Assembly: GCA_026389315.1 (NCBI GenBank)
Contig: JAPLIC010000066.1
Coordinates: 22,815 to 86,814 of the forward strand
Reading direction: 5' to 3'
Length of the DNA stretch: 64,000 bases
Source: Cyanobacteriota bacterium
Lineage (GTDB): Bacteria; Cyanobacteriota; Cyanobacteriia; PCC-6307; Cyanobiaceae
A program made the position numbers and the translations under genes. The notes below the pieces were generated by a model, which did no database searches, was not told where the DNA came from, and was given only the letters and a program-made list of their open reading frames with translations. Shown piece after piece: positions 8,489-20,154 of the stretch (positions within the stretch are counted from its first letter, which is position 1; each line of letters begins with the position of its first letter).

Positions 8489-10173
8489 TGCCGGCGCCTT
8501 CGCCCCCCCGATCGCCGCGGTGGTACCTGGGTCGGCCCTTGCGCATCTGGCGTCTGGCCCTGACCCTGGTGGCTCGCCTGTGGTGGGACGGCCGCCGCTG
8601 GACCTACCCCGGGGGCATGACCGTTGCCCGACGGCTTGGGCGCCAGCGACGAATGGCCCATTGGTTGACGGAGCAGTTTCTGGAGCTTGGATCGGCCTTC
8701 ATCAAGTTGGGCCAGTTGCTTTCGGCTCGGCCTGACGTGTTGCCGGCCGATGTGGTGGAAGAATTGGCGCGGCTTCAGGATAATGTTCCGGCCTTTCCCT
8801 TCGCTGTCTTCGAAGCCATCCTTGAGGAGGAATTGGCGGAACGCTGCGCTGAGATCACCGACCTGGAAACCACACCTCTGGGATCGGCCAGCCTGGCCCA
8901 GGTGCATCGCGCCAGCCTGCGCAGTGGCCGCCAGGTTGTTCTCAAGGTGCAGCGCCCCGGTCTGGAGCGTCTGTTTCGGCTCGATCTGGAGGTGTTGCAG
9001 CAGGTGGCGGCAGTGGTGGTCTGGGCCCAGCGGTATTTCCGCTGGGGCGGAGCCAGTGATTGGGTGGCGATGGCGCGGGAATGCCGGCGCGTGCTGCTGC
9101 GGGAGCTTGATTTCCGTCTAGAGGCCGAACATGCCGCCCGCTTTCGCCAGCAGTTTCTGGAGGATCCAGGCATTCGCATTCCTGCCGTTGTCTGGGAGCT
9201 GAGTTCGCGGCGGGTTCTCTGCCTCGACTATGTACCCGGCATCAAGATCACCGACCGTTCGGCCCTGCTGCAAGCAGGCCTTGATCCGATCGCGATTGCC
9301 GAGAAGGGCGCCGCCAGCTATTTGCAGCAGCTGGTGCGATTCGGTTTTTTCCATGCCGATCCCCATCCCGGCAATTTGGCGGTGGCCGCCGACGGGGCGC
9401 TCATCTATTACGACTTCGGCATGATGGGGCAGATTTCCGAACGTCTGCGTTTGCGCCTCGGTCGCATGGTTAGGGCGGCCGTATCCAGGGATGCGGTGTC
9501 CCTGGTGGAGGAATTGCAGGAAGCCGGGGTACTGGCGCGGGGGATTGATCAGGGACCCGTACGTCGCATGGTGCGCCTGATGCTCCAGGAGGCCCTGACC
9601 CCCCCCTTCAGTGCTGACTTGATCAGCCGCCTTTCCGGCGATCTCTATGACCTGGTTTACGGGCAGCCGTTTCGATTGCCAGCCGACCTGATTTTTGTGA
9701 TGCGGGCGCTTTCCACCTTCGAGGGCGTCGGCAAAAGCCTGGATCCGGGCTTTAATCTCGTGACGATTGCCCGACCGTACCTGCTGCCCCTCATGACCTC
9801 CAGCGGCAACGGCCCCAGCGAACTTTTCAATGAGATCACCCGACAGGCTGCGGATGTGGGCACACGGGCCCTGGGCATTCCCCGGCGACTCGATGAAAGC
9901 CTCTCCCGGATTGAGCAGGGCGATCTGCAGGTCCAGATTCGTGCCGGGGAAACCGATCGCCTGCTGCGTCGCCTGGCCTTGACCCAACAGATCAGTGGCC
10001 AAGCTGTTTTGCTGGGGGCCCTGGCCGTGGCGACGGCCTTGATGGTGGCCAGTCAACGGCCCCTCTACGGAGCCGTGCCGGCAGCCCTGACCCTGCCGGT
10101 GGGATGGGGCTGGCTGAAATTACAGGCCCGCCTCAAGCGCGAAGGTCGCCTCGACAATTTCAACGGCGCTTGA
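8488..10173 (+). CDS. ABC1/AarF/UbiB family atypical kinase
   Basis: The 561-residue protein is a member of the ABC1 (ADCK/UbiB) atypical kinase family, which in plastids and cyanobacteria is tied to prenylquinone metabolism and photoprotection. The family motif KxGQ is present (AFIKLGQLLSARPDVLP). A VLKVQRPGL segment corresponds to the ATP-binding lysine region, and FHADPHPGNL and YYDFGMMG are the catalytic and metal-binding loops. The C-terminus has a hydrophobic stretch (QAVLLGALAVATALMVA) that could anchor it in a membrane. It overlaps the preceding small gene by one base and ends just before a strong hairpin. The substrate is unknown. Confidence 0.92.
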   Translation: MPAPSPPRSPRWYLGRPLRIWRLALTLVARLWWDGRRWTYPGGMTVARRLGRQRRMAHWLTEQFLELGSAFIKLGQLLSARPDVLPADVVEELARLQDNVPAFPFAVFEAILEEELAERCAEITDLETTPLGSASLAQVHRASLRSGRQVVLKVQRPGLERLFRLDLEVLQQVAAVVVWAQRYFRWGGASDWVAMARECRRVLLRELDFRLEAEHAARFRQQFLEDPGIRIPAVVWELSSRRVLCLDYVPGIKITDRSALLQAGLDPIAIAEKGAASYLQQLVRFGFFHADPHPGNLAVAADGALIYYDFGMMGQISERLRLRLGRMVRAAVSRDAVSLVEELQEAGVLARGIDQGPVRRMVRLMLQEALTPPFSADLISRLSGDLYDLVYGQPFRLPADLIFVMRALSTFEGVGKSLDPGFNLVTIARPYLLPLMTSSGNGPSELFNEITRQAADVGTRALGIPRRLDESLSRIEQGDLQVQIRAGETDRLLRRLALTQQISGQAVLLGALAVATALMVASQRPLYGAVPAALTLPVGWGWLKLQARLKREGRLDNFNGA

Positions 10174-10550
10174 AAGGCCCCAAGGCTGAACAGCCTTGGG
10201 GAAGGACAAGGTTGCCGCTCTCCATCAGGTTGGGCCCCACCAGGGTGCCTGTTCCAGACGGCCAGGTCTTGAGGTCAACCACGGCGAGTAAGGTGTTGGA
10301 CTGGCCATGGCCGATTAAGGCCAGCGCCCTGGTCGCCGTAGGGGTATCCACCATCACGACCTGACCTGAGGGCCGCTTCAAGGTTGAAGGCAGGATCGGG
10401 CCAATCTGGTGCCAAAGCCATGGCCCTGGGAAAGGACCCGCCAGTTGCCGCTAACCAATCCAGATTGGCGGTGATCCACCCCGGGGCAAGCTCCGCCAAG
10501 GCGCAATAGAGATTGGGCAAGAGATAGGGGCGCAGCGGCATTTCAGCCAA
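10160..10550 (-). pseudogene. possible frameshifted small gene, unknown family
   Basis: Two overlapping minus-strand frames look like halves of one coding sequence. The upstream frame (10550 to about 10375) reads MPLRPYLLPNLYCALAELAP and LAATGGSFPRAMALAPDWPD. The downstream frame (about 10381 to 10160) reads GQVVMVDTPTATRALALIGH and GTLVGPNLMESGNLVLPQG. Joining them near 10375 would give a protein of roughly 130 residues. Each half has protein-like composition, but neither is recognised. Alternatives are two unrelated small genes or chance frames in GC-rich DNA. Confidence 0.35.
10178..10201. terminator. perfect GC-rich hairpin after ubiB
   Basis: CCCCAAGGCTG and CAGCCTTGGGG form a perfect 11-base inverted repeat with only two bases between, five bases after the ubiB stop. 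There is no T-run on either strand, so it is either an unusual terminator or an mRNA 3' stabiliser. It also overlaps the 3' end of the minus-strand broken gene and could serve both directions. Confidence 0.5.
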
Positions 10551-10680
10551 CGGCTATTGACCTGACTCGATCAGGAAGCGATGTCAATAGTTTGGGACTA
10601 TGATGTCAAACCCATCTTTAGTCGGACCTTGGCGTTGACTTTAAGCTGGCTGGAGACCTGAGGCTTGACTCGACTCGGCT

Positions 10681-10712
10681 AAAAAAAAGACCCATCAAAA
10701 AAGATGGGTCTT
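10681..10712 (-). terminator. Rho-independent terminator of the YidB-like gene
   Basis: Read on the minus strand, AAGACCCATC-TTTTTT-GATGGGTCTT is a perfect 10-base stem followed by a run of T residues (plus-strand A-tract 10681-10688). It lies about 45 bases beyond the stop of the minus-strand YidB-like gene, the classical arrangement. Confidence 0.85.
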
Positions 10713-10755
10713 CACGCCTCACAAACCGATGGGGGCGCGTTCAATCCGTTGATTT

Positions 10756-11136
10756 TCAGGCGATGGGAGGGGTAGGGGGCAAGGCTTTGGCTGCCGCATC
10801 GGGCTCAATCTTGGCATCAGGGGTGAGACGATCGACCAGCTCGGGAAGTTTAGTGGCGATGTAATCCGAGGCTTGTTTGGTATCGATCCCTAGCTTGGTA
10901 GCGAGGTCATGGATCGGACCACTGCCGAGAATCTTGTCAATTTGATCGGGGCTGATCAGGGCATTCTCTCCCGTACCCACCCAGCTGGCGAACAGTTCGT
11001 TGGCCCCGCCGTTCTGAAACTTTTGGGCTAGCCCTTGGAGGCCGCCGTTGGTTTTGAAGAAATCGTTGAGGGCCTGAGCCTTGTCACCGGCGACGGAATT
11101 CACCACGCCGCCGATCAGGTCATCAATTAGGGCCAT
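10756..11136 (-). CDS. YidB-like (DUF937) protein
   Basis: From an ATG at 11136 the 126-residue protein reads MALIDDLIGGVVNSVAGDKA, then GGLQGLAQKFQNGGANELFA and SWVGTGENALISPDQIDKIL. This matches the YidB/DUF937 family, small helical bacterial proteins of unknown role. The open frame starts 14 codons earlier, but family members begin at this MxLxDxxxG motif. The C-terminus ends in a Pro-rich tail (LPPTPPIA). It stands alone on the minus strand with its own terminator downstream and about 200 non-coding bases upstream, so it is probably monocistronic. Confidence 0.85.
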   Translation of the reverse strand: MALIDDLIGGVVNSVAGDKAQALNDFFKTNGGLQGLAQKFQNGGANELFASWVGTGENALISPDQIDKILGSGPIHDLATKLGIDTKQASDYIATKLPELVDRLTPDAKIEPDAAAKALPPTPPIA

Positions 11137-11353
11137 GAAATTGGCAGCAGGGCTGCTAAGAATCAACGTCTTCAGCATATCGGCTATCGGTTACCCGAGG
11201 GCCAGGCCCACCATACTTGCTCAAAGTTTGGCAAGAATTTGTCGGGTCGCCCGCAAGCAATGGGAGGCTTGGGCCCTGTGGGGCAGGGTGGGTCAAGTTG
11301 GGACGCTATAGATAGATCAACCAAGTCGAATCCCAGGGGTTGGGCGTAAGAAT

Positions 11354-13262
<1,909 letters not shown>

Positions 13263-13275
13263 GGTCAGCCTGCCC

Positions 13276-16095
13276 ATGCCTGCCGAGTCCCCTTCGTTGA
13301 GTGCGGCCCCGACCAGTCTCACCGCCGATCCGGAGCGTTTCAGTGACGCCGCCTGGGATCTGCTGATTGCCAGCCAGGACCAAGCCCGCCGCTGGCGCCA
13401 TGGCTCGATGGACGTGGAACACCTGCTTTTGGCTCTGTTGCTGGATCGGCGCTTCACGACCTGGAGTGAGCCCCTGCCCATCGATGAGGATCGCTTGTTG
13501 GATCGGCTGGAAGCGTTTTGCACTGACCAGCCCCCCGGACGAGACGAGACCCTCTACATCGGTGAGGCCCTTGAAGAACTGCTGGAAGAGGCGGATCGCC
13601 ACAGGGACCAATGGGGAGAGCGCCGCCTGGATGTGCCCCACCTCCTCATCGCCTTGGTGAACGACCCACGGCTGGGTGCCCGTCTGTTGGCCCAGGAGGG
13701 TCTCAGCGAAGATCTCCTGGGGCGCCAATGGCGTCCCGAGGCGAAGCAGGCCGTGGCTGCGGTGGCCGCCCCGCCCGCCCCGCCCGCCCGACCCAGCGCG
13801 AGCTCGCCGCCGCAGGGAAAGGCCGACTCCGAGAGCAACCGGCTGCAACGGCTGGACGCCTCCGGGGCCGAGTTGGGGCCTGAGGCGGAGCGGGAGCCCT
13901 CGGCTCTGGAGCGCTACGGCCGCGATCTGACCGCAGCCGCCCGCGCCGGCCTGCTTGATCCAGTGATCGGCCGCGACACCGAGATTCGCCGCTTGATCCA
14001 GGTGCTCTCCCGGCGGGGCAAGAACAATCCTGTCTTGATCGGCGAGCCTGGTGTCGGCAAGACCGCTGTGGCCGAATGGTTGGCCCAGCGCATCGTGGCC
14101 GGTGATGTGCCCGATTCCCTGCGGGGGGTGCGCCTGGTCGCCCTCGATCTGGGGGCCCTGATCGCCGGAGCCAAGTTTCGCGGTCAGTTCGAAGAACGGC
14201 TGCGCAGCGTGCTCAAGGAAGTGGCCCAGGCGGACGGGGCGGGCGGAGTTGTGCTCTTCCTCGACGAACTTCATACCGTGGTCAATGGCGAGCGCTCGGG
14301 CAGTGATGCGGCCGGCATCCTCAAGCCGGCCCTGGCCCGCGGTGATCTGCGCTGCATCGGCGCCACCACCCCCGAGGATTTCCGCCGCACCATTGAGAAG
14401 GACCCCGCCCTGGAGCGCCGTTTCCAGCAGGTGCTGATCCGCGAGCCGGACCGCGCCACCTGCCTGGAGATTCTGCGGGGGTTGAGGGAGCGCTATGAGC
14501 TGCACCATGGCGTCACGATTGCCGACGCGGCCCTGGTGGCGGCGGCCCGTTTGGCCGAGCGCTACATCAGCGACCGTTGCCTGCCGGATTCCGCCATCGA
14601 CCTGGTGGATGAGGCGGCGGCCCAACTGCGCATGCAGGTGACCTCCAAGCCGGAGATCGTCGAGGCGGCCGAAGCGGATCTGCGGCGCATTGAGTTAGCC
14701 CTGCTCGCCGCCGAGGCCGCTCCCCCGACAGAGCAAGCGGCCTTGCAGGATCAGCGCCGCCAGGCCCAGGGGGCCCTGGAAGCCTTGCAGCGTCGCTGGG
14801 ACGTCGAGAAAGAGCGGTTGGCGGAATTGAGGTTGTTGCTGGAGGAGGACGAAAGCCTGCGCCAGGCCATCGCCGAAGCCGAGCGGGATGGGGATCTGGA
14901 GGGCGCGGCGCGCTTGCGTTTTGACCAGCTCCACGGCCTGCAGCAAAGGCGCCAGACCCTCGAACAGGAGCTGCGGCAAGACCCCATGCTGCGGGAGCAG
15001 GTGGAGGAATGGGATATCGCCGATGTTGTAGCCCGTTGGACCGGGATTCCGGTGCAGCGCCTGTTGGCCGGCGAACGGCAGAAACTGCTGGAAATGGAGA
15101 ATCGCCTCAGCGAAAGGGTGGTGGGGCAGCCCGAGGCCGTGGCCGCTGTGGCCGCAGCGATCCGCCGGGCCCGGGCCGGGATGCAGGCTCCCACCCGCCC
15201 CGTGGGTTCCTTTCTGTTTCTGGGGCCCACGGGGGTTGGCAAGACCGAACTGGCCAAGGCCCTTGCCGCGGCCCTGTTCGATGAGGAAGAGGCCCTGGTG
15301 CGCCTTGACATGAGCGAATTCATGGAACGCAACGCCGTGGCCCGCCTGGTGGGGGCACCGCCGGGTTATGTGGGCTACGAGGAGGGAGGCCAGCTCACGG
15401 AGGCGGTACGGCGTCGGCCCTATGCGGTGCTGCTGCTCGACGAGGTGGAGAAGGCTCACCCGGATGTCTTCAACCTGCTGCTGCAGGTGCTGGACGATGG
15501 ACGCCTGACCGATTCCCAGGGGCGCACTGTGGATTTTCGCCACACTGTGGTGCTGATGACCAGCAATCTGGCCAGCCGCGCCATTTTGGAGAGCGCCAAA
15601 CGGCATGTGGAGTCGGGCGACGGGGACCCATCGGCCCAGGCCTGCGTTGCTGCCGAACTCGATCAGGCTGTGGAAGAGGCTCTCTCCCGCCAGTTCCGCC
15701 CCGAATTTCTCAACCGGATTGATGAGGTCATCCGCTTCCGTCCTTTGGGTCGCGCCGACTTGCAACGGATCGTGCGGTTGCAGATCAAGGAGTTGGAGGC
15801 CTTGCTGGCCGAACAACAGTTGCAATTGCAGGTGGAGGAGCCCGTGGTGGCGCTCCTGGCCCAGCAGGGTTACGAACCCGAATACGGGGCGCGGCCCTTG
15901 CGACGGGTGCTGCGGCGCCGCATCGAGAATCCCCTGGCCACCGCCCTGCTCGAAGATCAGTTCCGGGGTGCCTGGGGTGTGAGGGTGCAATGCGCGGGCG
16001 CGCCCGCCGGAACGGCAGACACCGGGCTGAGGTTTTTACCCTTGCGGGAGTCTTCCCCCCTGGCCACCCCCCCCGGAGGGCGTCCAGTAGGGTGA
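13276..16095 (+). CDS. clpB: ClpB-type AAA+ disaggregase (second cyanobacterial ClpB)
   Basis: The 939-residue protein has an N-terminal Clp repeat domain (about 20-150), a low-complexity Ala/Pro linker, and a first AAA+ module with Walker A GEPGVGKT and the ClpB/C signature [13 protein letters not shown] coiled-coil middle domain follows (about 475-570, rich in Glu, Arg and Leu). The second AAA+ module has [35 protein letters not shown] and [20 protein letters not shown]. The M-domain and the absence of a ClpP-binding loop motif point to ClpB rather than ClpC. The N-domain and linker differ from canonical ClpB1, so it may be the divergent ClpB2 type found in cyanobacteria; that subtype call is an inference. 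Confidence 0.9.
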   Translation: MPAESPSLSAAPTSLTADPERFSDAAWDLLIASQDQARRWRHGSMDVEHLLLALLLDRRFTTWSEPLPIDEDRLLDRLEAFCTDQPPGRDETLYIGEALEELLEEADRHRDQWGERRLDVPHLLIALVNDPRLGARLLAQEGLSEDLLGRQWRPEAKQAVAAVAAPPAPPARPSASSPPQGKADSESNRLQRLDASGAELGPEAEREPSALERYGRDLTAAARAGLLDPVIGRDTEIRRLIQVLSRRGKNNPVLIGEPGVGKTAVAEWLAQRIVAGDVPDSLRGVRLVALDLGALIAGAKFRGQFEERLRSVLKEVAQADGAGGVVLFLDELHTVVNGERSGSDAAGILKPALARGDLRCIGATTPEDFRRTIEKDPALERRFQQVLIREPDRATCLEILRGLRERYELHHGVTIADAALVAAARLAERYISDRCLPDSAIDLVDEAAAQLRMQVTSKPEIVEAAEADLRRIELALLAAEAAPPTEQAALQDQRRQAQGALEALQRRWDVEKERLAELRLLLEEDESLRQAIAEAERDGDLEGAARLRFDQLHGLQQRRQTLEQELRQDPMLREQVEEWDIADVVARWTGIPVQRLLAGERQKLLEMENRLSERVVGQPEAVAAVAAAIRRARAGMQAPTRPVGSFLFLGPTGVGKTELAKALAAALFDEEEALVRLDMSEFMERNAVARLVGAPPGYVGYEEGGQLTEAVRRRPYAVLLLDEVEKAHPDVFNLLLQVLDDGRLTDSQGRTVDFRHTVVLMTSNLASRAILESAKRHVESGDGDPSAQACVAAELDQAVEEALSRQFRPEFLNRIDEVIRFRPLGRADLQRIVRLQIKELEALLAEQQLQLQVEEPVVALLAQQGYEPEYGARPLRRVLRRRIENPLATALLEDQFRGAWGVRVQCAGAPAGTADTGLRFLPLRESSPLATPPGGRPVG

Positions 16096-16161
16096 TGGTT
16101 TGTCGAGGCCGTCCCAGCCCTCGTCGCGCCTCCCTCCATCCGTGGCTTCGCCACGTGCCCA

Positions 16162-16464
16162 GTGGCTCAGATCACCCCAACCACGACCAGCCAGAGCACA
16201 CCCGAGCAGCCTGAGGGCCCTGGCCCCATGCCCCCGCTTGGCGAATCCGAAGCTGCCGTAACGGATGAGCCCGATGCCGTGGCAGCTGGAGGCAACGGCT
16301 TTGTGGCCCAGACACTGGCCGAGTTGCGTCTGGTGGTCTGGCCCAGCCGCCAGCAGCTGTTCAGCGAATCCGTGGCCGTGATCTTGATGGTGGCCCTTTC
16401 TGCGGCAGCCATCGCCGCTGTTGATCGCTTTTTCCACTGGGCGTCCAGCCAGGTGTTCCGTTGA
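16162..16464 (+). CDS. secE: preprotein translocase subunit SecE
   Basis: The 100-residue protein starts at a GTG at 16162. After about 45 residues of Pro/Glu-rich head comes FVAQTLAELRLVVWPSRQQL, the SecE amphipathic helix motif, and one transmembrane segment (ESVAVILMVALSAAAIAAVD). This is the short single-TM form of SecE. Its TGA overlaps the nusG ATG by one base (TGATG). The position directly before nusG and the L11-L1 genes is the classical bacterial arrangement, which supports the call despite weak overall conservation. Confidence 0.92.
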   Translation: MAQITPTTTSQSTPEQPEGPGPMPPLGESEAAVTDEPDAVAAGGNGFVAQTLAELRLVVWPSRQQLFSESVAVILMVALSAAAIAAVDRFFHWASSQVFR

Positions 16465-17252
16465 TGACCGTGCCCGTGACTTCAGATTTATCGACCAACG
16501 ACCTGGAGGCCCCCGAGGGTCTGGAACCGCCAGCGTCCGAGCCTTTCGAAGCGACCCGCGAGGCCAGCCCCGCTGTCGTCACGCCCGCCGAGCACCAGCT
16601 CCTCGCCAGCGAGGGGGCTTCAACCGTGCCGGCTGGAGAGGCCGGACCAGCCCCTGGCCTCGATGGGGCCGAGGTGATCGAGACGCCCCAGGTGGCCCGT
16701 TGGTTTGCCGTCCAGGTGGCCTCAAGCTGTGAGAAGAAGGTCAAAGCCACCCTCGAACAGCGGGCCGTCACCCTTGGGGTCGACAACCGCATCCTGGAGA
16801 TCGAGATTCCCCAGACCCCGGGAGTCAAGTTAAAGAAGGACGGCAGTCGCCAGTCCATTGAGGAGAAGGTGTTTCCTGGCTATGTGCTGGTGCGCATGAT
16901 TTTGGATGAGGACACGATGATGGCGGTGCGCAGTACGCCCAACGTCATCAATTTTGTCGGCCAGGAAGAAAGGCGCGCCACCGGCAAGGCCCGGGGCCAC
17001 ATCCGCCCCAGGCCCCTGAGCCGTCAAGAGGTGGATCGCATCTTCAAACGGGCCGCCGAGAAGAAACCCGTGCTCAAGGTCGATATCAGCGAGGGCGACC
17101 AGATCCTCGTCACTGCGGGTCCGTTCAAGGACTTCGAGGGCGAGGTGATTGACGTGTCGGGCGAACGCAACAAGCTCAAGGCCCTCCTCTCCATCTTCGG
17201 CCGTGAAACCCCGGTCGAACTCGAGTTCTCCCAGATCAGCAAACAGAACTGA
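16464..17252 (+). CDS. nusG: transcription termination/antitermination protein NusG
   Basis: NusG binds RNA polymerase and links it to Rho or the ribosome. The 262-residue protein begins with about 75 acidic, Ala/Pro-rich residues not found in E. coli NusG. The NGN domain follows (ARWFAVQVASSCEKKVKATL to VFPGYVLVRMIL), then a linker and a KOW domain (ISEGDQILVTAGPFKDFEGE). The start is the ATG at 16464 overlapping the secE stop. The acidic head is a lineage feature whose role is unknown. It lies upstream of rplK in a conserved transcription-translation cluster. Confidence 0.95.
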   Translation: MTVPVTSDLSTNDLEAPEGLEPPASEPFEATREASPAVVTPAEHQLLASEGASTVPAGEAGPAPGLDGAEVIETPQVARWFAVQVASSCEKKVKATLEQRAVTLGVDNRILEIEIPQTPGVKLKKDGSRQSIEEKVFPGYVLVRMILDEDTMMAVRSTPNVINFVGQEERRATGKARGHIRPRPLSRQEVDRIFKRAAEKKPVLKVDISEGDQILVTAGPFKDFEGEVIDVSGERNKLKALLSIFGRETPVELEFSQISKQN

Positions 17253-17432
17253 TCTTGCACCGGGGTCGCCTCCCTGCGGAGGGCGGCCCCTGTGGCCTGA
17301 CCGCCACCCGTGCGCCAGACCCACCCCGGTCCGGCGATCCGCAGCGCTCCCTTCGGGGAGTGGTTCCCTATCTCCCCTCGCGGGAGATCCGTCCCCCCTC
17401 CCTTCAGGGAAGTTCCGTCAGACGTCCAGCCG
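17253..17432 (+). other. structured nusG-rplK intergenic region
   Basis: This 180-base gap holds several GC-rich inverted repeats: an imperfect long hairpin at about 17262-17290 (GGGGTCGCCTCC against GGAGGGCGGCCCC), CTCCC-TTCG-GGGAG near 17348, and ATCTCCC-CTCGC-GGGAGAT near 17371. No T-runs follow. It could be an attenuator or an L11/L1-type autoregulatory leader, but I cannot match it to a known class. Confidence 0.35.
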
Positions 17433-17858
17433 ATGGCCAAGAAAGTCGTAGCCGTGATCAAGCTGGCCCTCCAGGCCGGCAAAGCCAACCCTGCGCCGCC
17501 GGTGGGTCCCGCCCTCGGTCAGCACGGGGTCAACATCATGGCGTTTTGCAAGGAGTACAACGCCCGCACCCAGGAAAAGGCCGGGTACGTGATTCCGGTG
17601 GAGATCTCGGTCTTTGAGGACCGCAGCTTCACCTTCATCACCAAGACCCCGCCTGCTGCGGTGCTGATTTCCAAGGCGGCCGGCATCGAAAAGGGTGCCG
17701 CCACCTCATCCAAAGGCAGCGTCGGCGCCATCAGTCGCGCCCAGCTCGAGGAGATCGCCAAGACCAAGCTGCCCGACCTCAACTGCACCAGCGTCGAGTC
17801 GGCCATGCGCATCATTGCCGGCACCGCCCGCAACATGGGCGTCGCCGTCAACGACTGA
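17433..17858 (+). CDS. rplK: 50S ribosomal protein uL11
   Basis: The 141-residue protein starts [20 protein letters not shown], then [20 protein letters not shown], the canonical uL11 N-terminal domain. The C-terminal rRNA-binding domain includes [20 protein letters not shown]. The open frame extends 41 codons upstream, but the ATG at 17433 gives the standard length. uL11 forms the GTPase-associated centre stalk base together with the L10/L7-L12 stalk encoded about 2 kb downstream. Nothing is odd in the protein. Confidence 0.97.
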   Translation: MAKKVVAVIKLALQAGKANPAPPVGPALGQHGVNIMAFCKEYNARTQEKAGYVIPVEISVFEDRSFTFITKTPPAAVLISKAAGIEKGAATSSKGSVGAISRAQLEEIAKTKLPDLNCTSVESAMRIIAGTARNMGVAVND

Positions 17859-17924
17859 TCCCGCTCTCCCACCTACTGCCCACCTATCGGGGGAGACCCA
17901 AGGTCGCTCGTACCCCTCGCCACC

Positions 17925-18632
17925 ATGCCCAAACCCTCCAAGCGTTTTGCCGCCCTCACCGCCAAGGTTGAGGAGCGGGCCTATGAGCCCCTTGAGGCTC
18001 TCGAACTGGTGAAGGCCAACGCCAACGCCAAATTCGATGAAACCATCGAAGCCCACGTCCGTCTCGGCATCGATCCCAAGTACACCGACCAGCAACTGCG
18101 CACCACCGTGGCCCTGCCCCACGGCACTGGCCAGGCCATCCGCATCGCCGTGATCGCCCGAGGCGAAAAGGTGGCTGAAGCGAAGGCCGCCGGCGCCGAC
18201 CTGGCCGGCGACGAAGATCTGGTGGAAGACATTGCCGCTGGGGCGATGGACTTCGACCTGCTGATCGCCACCCCGGAAATGATGCCCAAGGTGGCCAAGC
18301 TCGGTCGGGTTCTCGGTCCCCGTGGTCTGATGCCCAACCCCAAGGCGGGTACGGTCACCACCGACCTCGCAGGCGCCATCGCCGAGTTCAAGGCCGGCAA
18401 ACTGGAATTCCGGGCCGACCGCAGTGGCATTGTCCATGTGCGCTTTGGCAAGGCGAGTTTTGAGCCAGCCAAGCTGCTCGACAACCTCAAGGCCCTGCAA
18501 GAAACCATCGACCGCAACAAGCCCAGCGGAGCCAAGGGTCGTTACTGGCGCAGTCTGTATCTCAGCTCCACCATGGGCCCCTCGGTCAATGTCAATTTCG
18601 GCTCCCTGCAGGACATCAAGCAGGAGGGTTGA
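17925..18632 (+). CDS. rplA: 50S ribosomal protein uL1
   Basis: The 235-residue protein begins [20 protein letters not shown] and contains [20 protein letters not shown] and the signature [20 protein letters not shown], followed by [20 protein letters not shown]. uL1 shapes the mobile L1 stalk at the E site and represses its own operon in many bacteria. It follows rplK after 66 bases. An SGNH hydrolase gene begins about 25 bases after its stop, interrupting the usual L1-L10 succession. Confidence 0.97.
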   Translation: MPKPSKRFAALTAKVEERAYEPLEALELVKANANAKFDETIEAHVRLGIDPKYTDQQLRTTVALPHGTGQAIRIAVIARGEKVAEAKAAGADLAGDEDLVEDIAAGAMDFDLLIATPEMMPKVAKLGRVLGPRGLMPNPKAGTVTTDLAGAIAEFKAGKLEFRADRSGIVHVRFGKASFEPAKLLDNLKALQETIDRNKPSGAKGRYWRSLYLSSTMGPSVNVNFGSLQDIKQEG

Positions 18633-18657
18633 CTCCCTGCCAAGGCCCTGGGGCGGC

Positions 18658-19254
18658 TTGTTTCGCTTCTCGCTTCGGACCCTCACCCTGCTGGGGTTGG
18701 GGGTCTTTTGCATTGGCTGTAATCCCTCTGCCCGGCTAGCCGCCCGCAGCGATCTGATCTTTGTCGGCGATTCGATTACCGCCGCCGGTCCCTGGGTGGC
18801 CGCCTTCCCGAACCGGCGGGTTGTCAATGCGGCGGTGCCCGGTTACACCAGCGTGGATATGGTGGCCCAGCTGCCCAGCCTGCGCCGCGATCAACCCCAC
18901 ACCTATGTGCTGATGGCTGGGATCAACGATCTACTCCAAGGGGCCAGGGCCGAATCTGTGGCCCAGCGCCTGGCCCTGATGCGCCAAGCCCTGGCCACCC
19001 CAGGCCAGCGGCTGATTCAGGTGTCCACCCTGCCCTGCCAGATCCGAAGCTGCGGCGCTGCCGCCCTGGCGGAAGTGGACCAGCTGAATCGCCTGCTGAG
19101 GCGTCAAACGCCAGCCGCCGATTTTCTGGATCTGACCCCCGACTTTTTGGATGCCCAGGGGTTGCGGCCCGCCTTCAGCAGCGATGGTCTCCACCTCAAT
19201 CGCGCCGGCTATGGCCAATGGCTGCGACGGTTGCGGCCGCTGCTGGAGGGCTGA
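18658..19254 (+). CDS. SGNH/GDSL-type hydrolase, probably exported
   Basis: The product, about 198 residues, begins with a hydrophobic segment (LRTLTLLGLGVFCIGC) that resembles a signal peptide with a lipobox-like Cys. Block I of the SGNH fold, LIFVGDSITAAG, carries the nucleophilic Ser. Block III is MAGINDLL, and the catalytic Asp/His block is SSDGLHLNRAGY. These point to an esterase or lipase-like enzyme of unknown substrate. The start is uncertain: TTG at 18658 is the best visible choice, only 25 bases after rplA. The position between rplA and rplJ is unusual for a non-ribosomal gene. Confidence 0.8.
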   Translation: MFRFSLRTLTLLGLGVFCIGCNPSARLAARSDLIFVGDSITAAGPWVAAFPNRRVVNAAVPGYTSVDMVAQLPSLRRDQPHTYVLMAGINDLLQGARAESVAQRLALMRQALATPGQRLIQVSTLPCQIRSCGAAALAEVDQLNRLLRRQTPAADFLDLTPDFLDAQGLRPAFSSDGLHLNRAGYGQWLRRLRPLLEG

Positions 19255-19283
19255 AGTGTATTCTTTTGAACTGGCTTCGGCCA

Positions 19284-19397
19284 GAAGGGCACGCGCCCAA
19301 CCGCAGACAGCAGGTTGCCGCGGCCGCCCATCGATTGCTTGATGGGCGGCCCAAACGTAAGTCCTGCCGAGGTGCACGCGATCACGGTTCGCCGTGA
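19284..19397 (+). promoter_or_regulatory. candidate ribosomal protein L10 leader
   Basis: The roughly 280 bases before rplJ contain CAGACAGCAGGTTGCCG, then a perfect hairpin GGCCGCCCATC-8-GATGGGCGGCC (19322-19351), then AAACGTAAGTCCTGCCGAGG. This layout of conserved purine-rich internal-loop strands around a variable hairpin resembles the L10 leader that binds the L10(L12)4 complex for autoregulation. A further hairpin TCACGG-TTCG-CCGTGA (19382-19397) follows. A covariance-model search would settle it. Confidence 0.6.
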
Positions 19398-19531
19398 CAG
19401 AACTTTGGCCCCAAGGGGTTCCCAGTGTCTGGGACTTCCGAACGGAGCGGAGCTCGCCGCGACCTCGAAGCTTTTCGGAGCTGTCAGGGTTGCGTTGCCT
19501 GCTTGTTCCCCTCGTTCCGTTCCACCTTCCT

Positions 19532-20059
19532 ATGGGCCGCACACTGGAGAGCAAGCAACAGATCGTCGAGGAGCTCAAAGGTCTCCTCGCTGGGGCCGAA
19601 ATGGCGTTGGTCCTTGATTTCAAGGGTCTCACCATCAAGGAGATGTCCGACCTGCGCACCCGTCTGCAGGCCAGTCATGGCGTTTGCAAGGTGACGAAAA
19701 ACACCTTGATGCGTCGGGCCATCGCTGGCGACACCACCTGGTCCAACCTCGATCCCCTGCTCACCGGCACCAACGCCTTTGTCCTGGTCAAGGGCGATAT
19801 CGGCGGTGCTGTCAAGGCCGTGCAGTCCTTCCAAAAGGACGCCAAGAAGTCTGAGGTGAAGGGAGGTCTTTTCGAAGGCCAACTCCTCTCCGAAGCCGAC
19901 ATCAAGGCCATTGGGGATTTGCCCAGCAAAGAGGTGCTCATGGCCCAGATCGCCGGTGCGATCAACGGTCTGGCCACCAAGCTTGCCGTGGGCATCAAGG
20001 AGGTTCCCTCCGGCCTCGCCCGGGCGCTTCAGCAGCACGCCGACTCCGGCGAAGGCTGA
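19532..20059 (+). CDS. rplJ: 50S ribosomal protein uL10
   Basis: The 175-residue protein starts [20 protein letters not shown] and continues [20 protein letters not shown] and [17 protein letters not shown], standard uL10. The C-terminal helix ([20 protein letters not shown]) is the L7/L12 dimer-binding part. The open frame extends upstream through the leader, but the ATG at 19532 gives the family length. With rplL it encodes the ribosomal stalk that recruits translation factors. The likely autoregulatory leader lies directly upstream. Confidence 0.97.
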   Translation: MGRTLESKQQIVEELKGLLAGAEMALVLDFKGLTIKEMSDLRTRLQASHGVCKVTKNTLMRRAIAGDTTWSNLDPLLTGTNAFVLVKGDIGGAVKAVQSFQKDAKKSEVKGGLFEGQLLSEADIKAIGDLPSKEVLMAQIAGAINGLATKLAVGIKEVPSGLARALQQHADSGEG

Positions 20060-20154
20060 CCCCCGGTTCTGGCCAGTCCTTCGGTGCCACCAGCCGGTGG
20101 CTGCCTGCCAGCCCCCCTTCCTGTTCATTCCAGATCTGTTGCTAATTGCCAACC

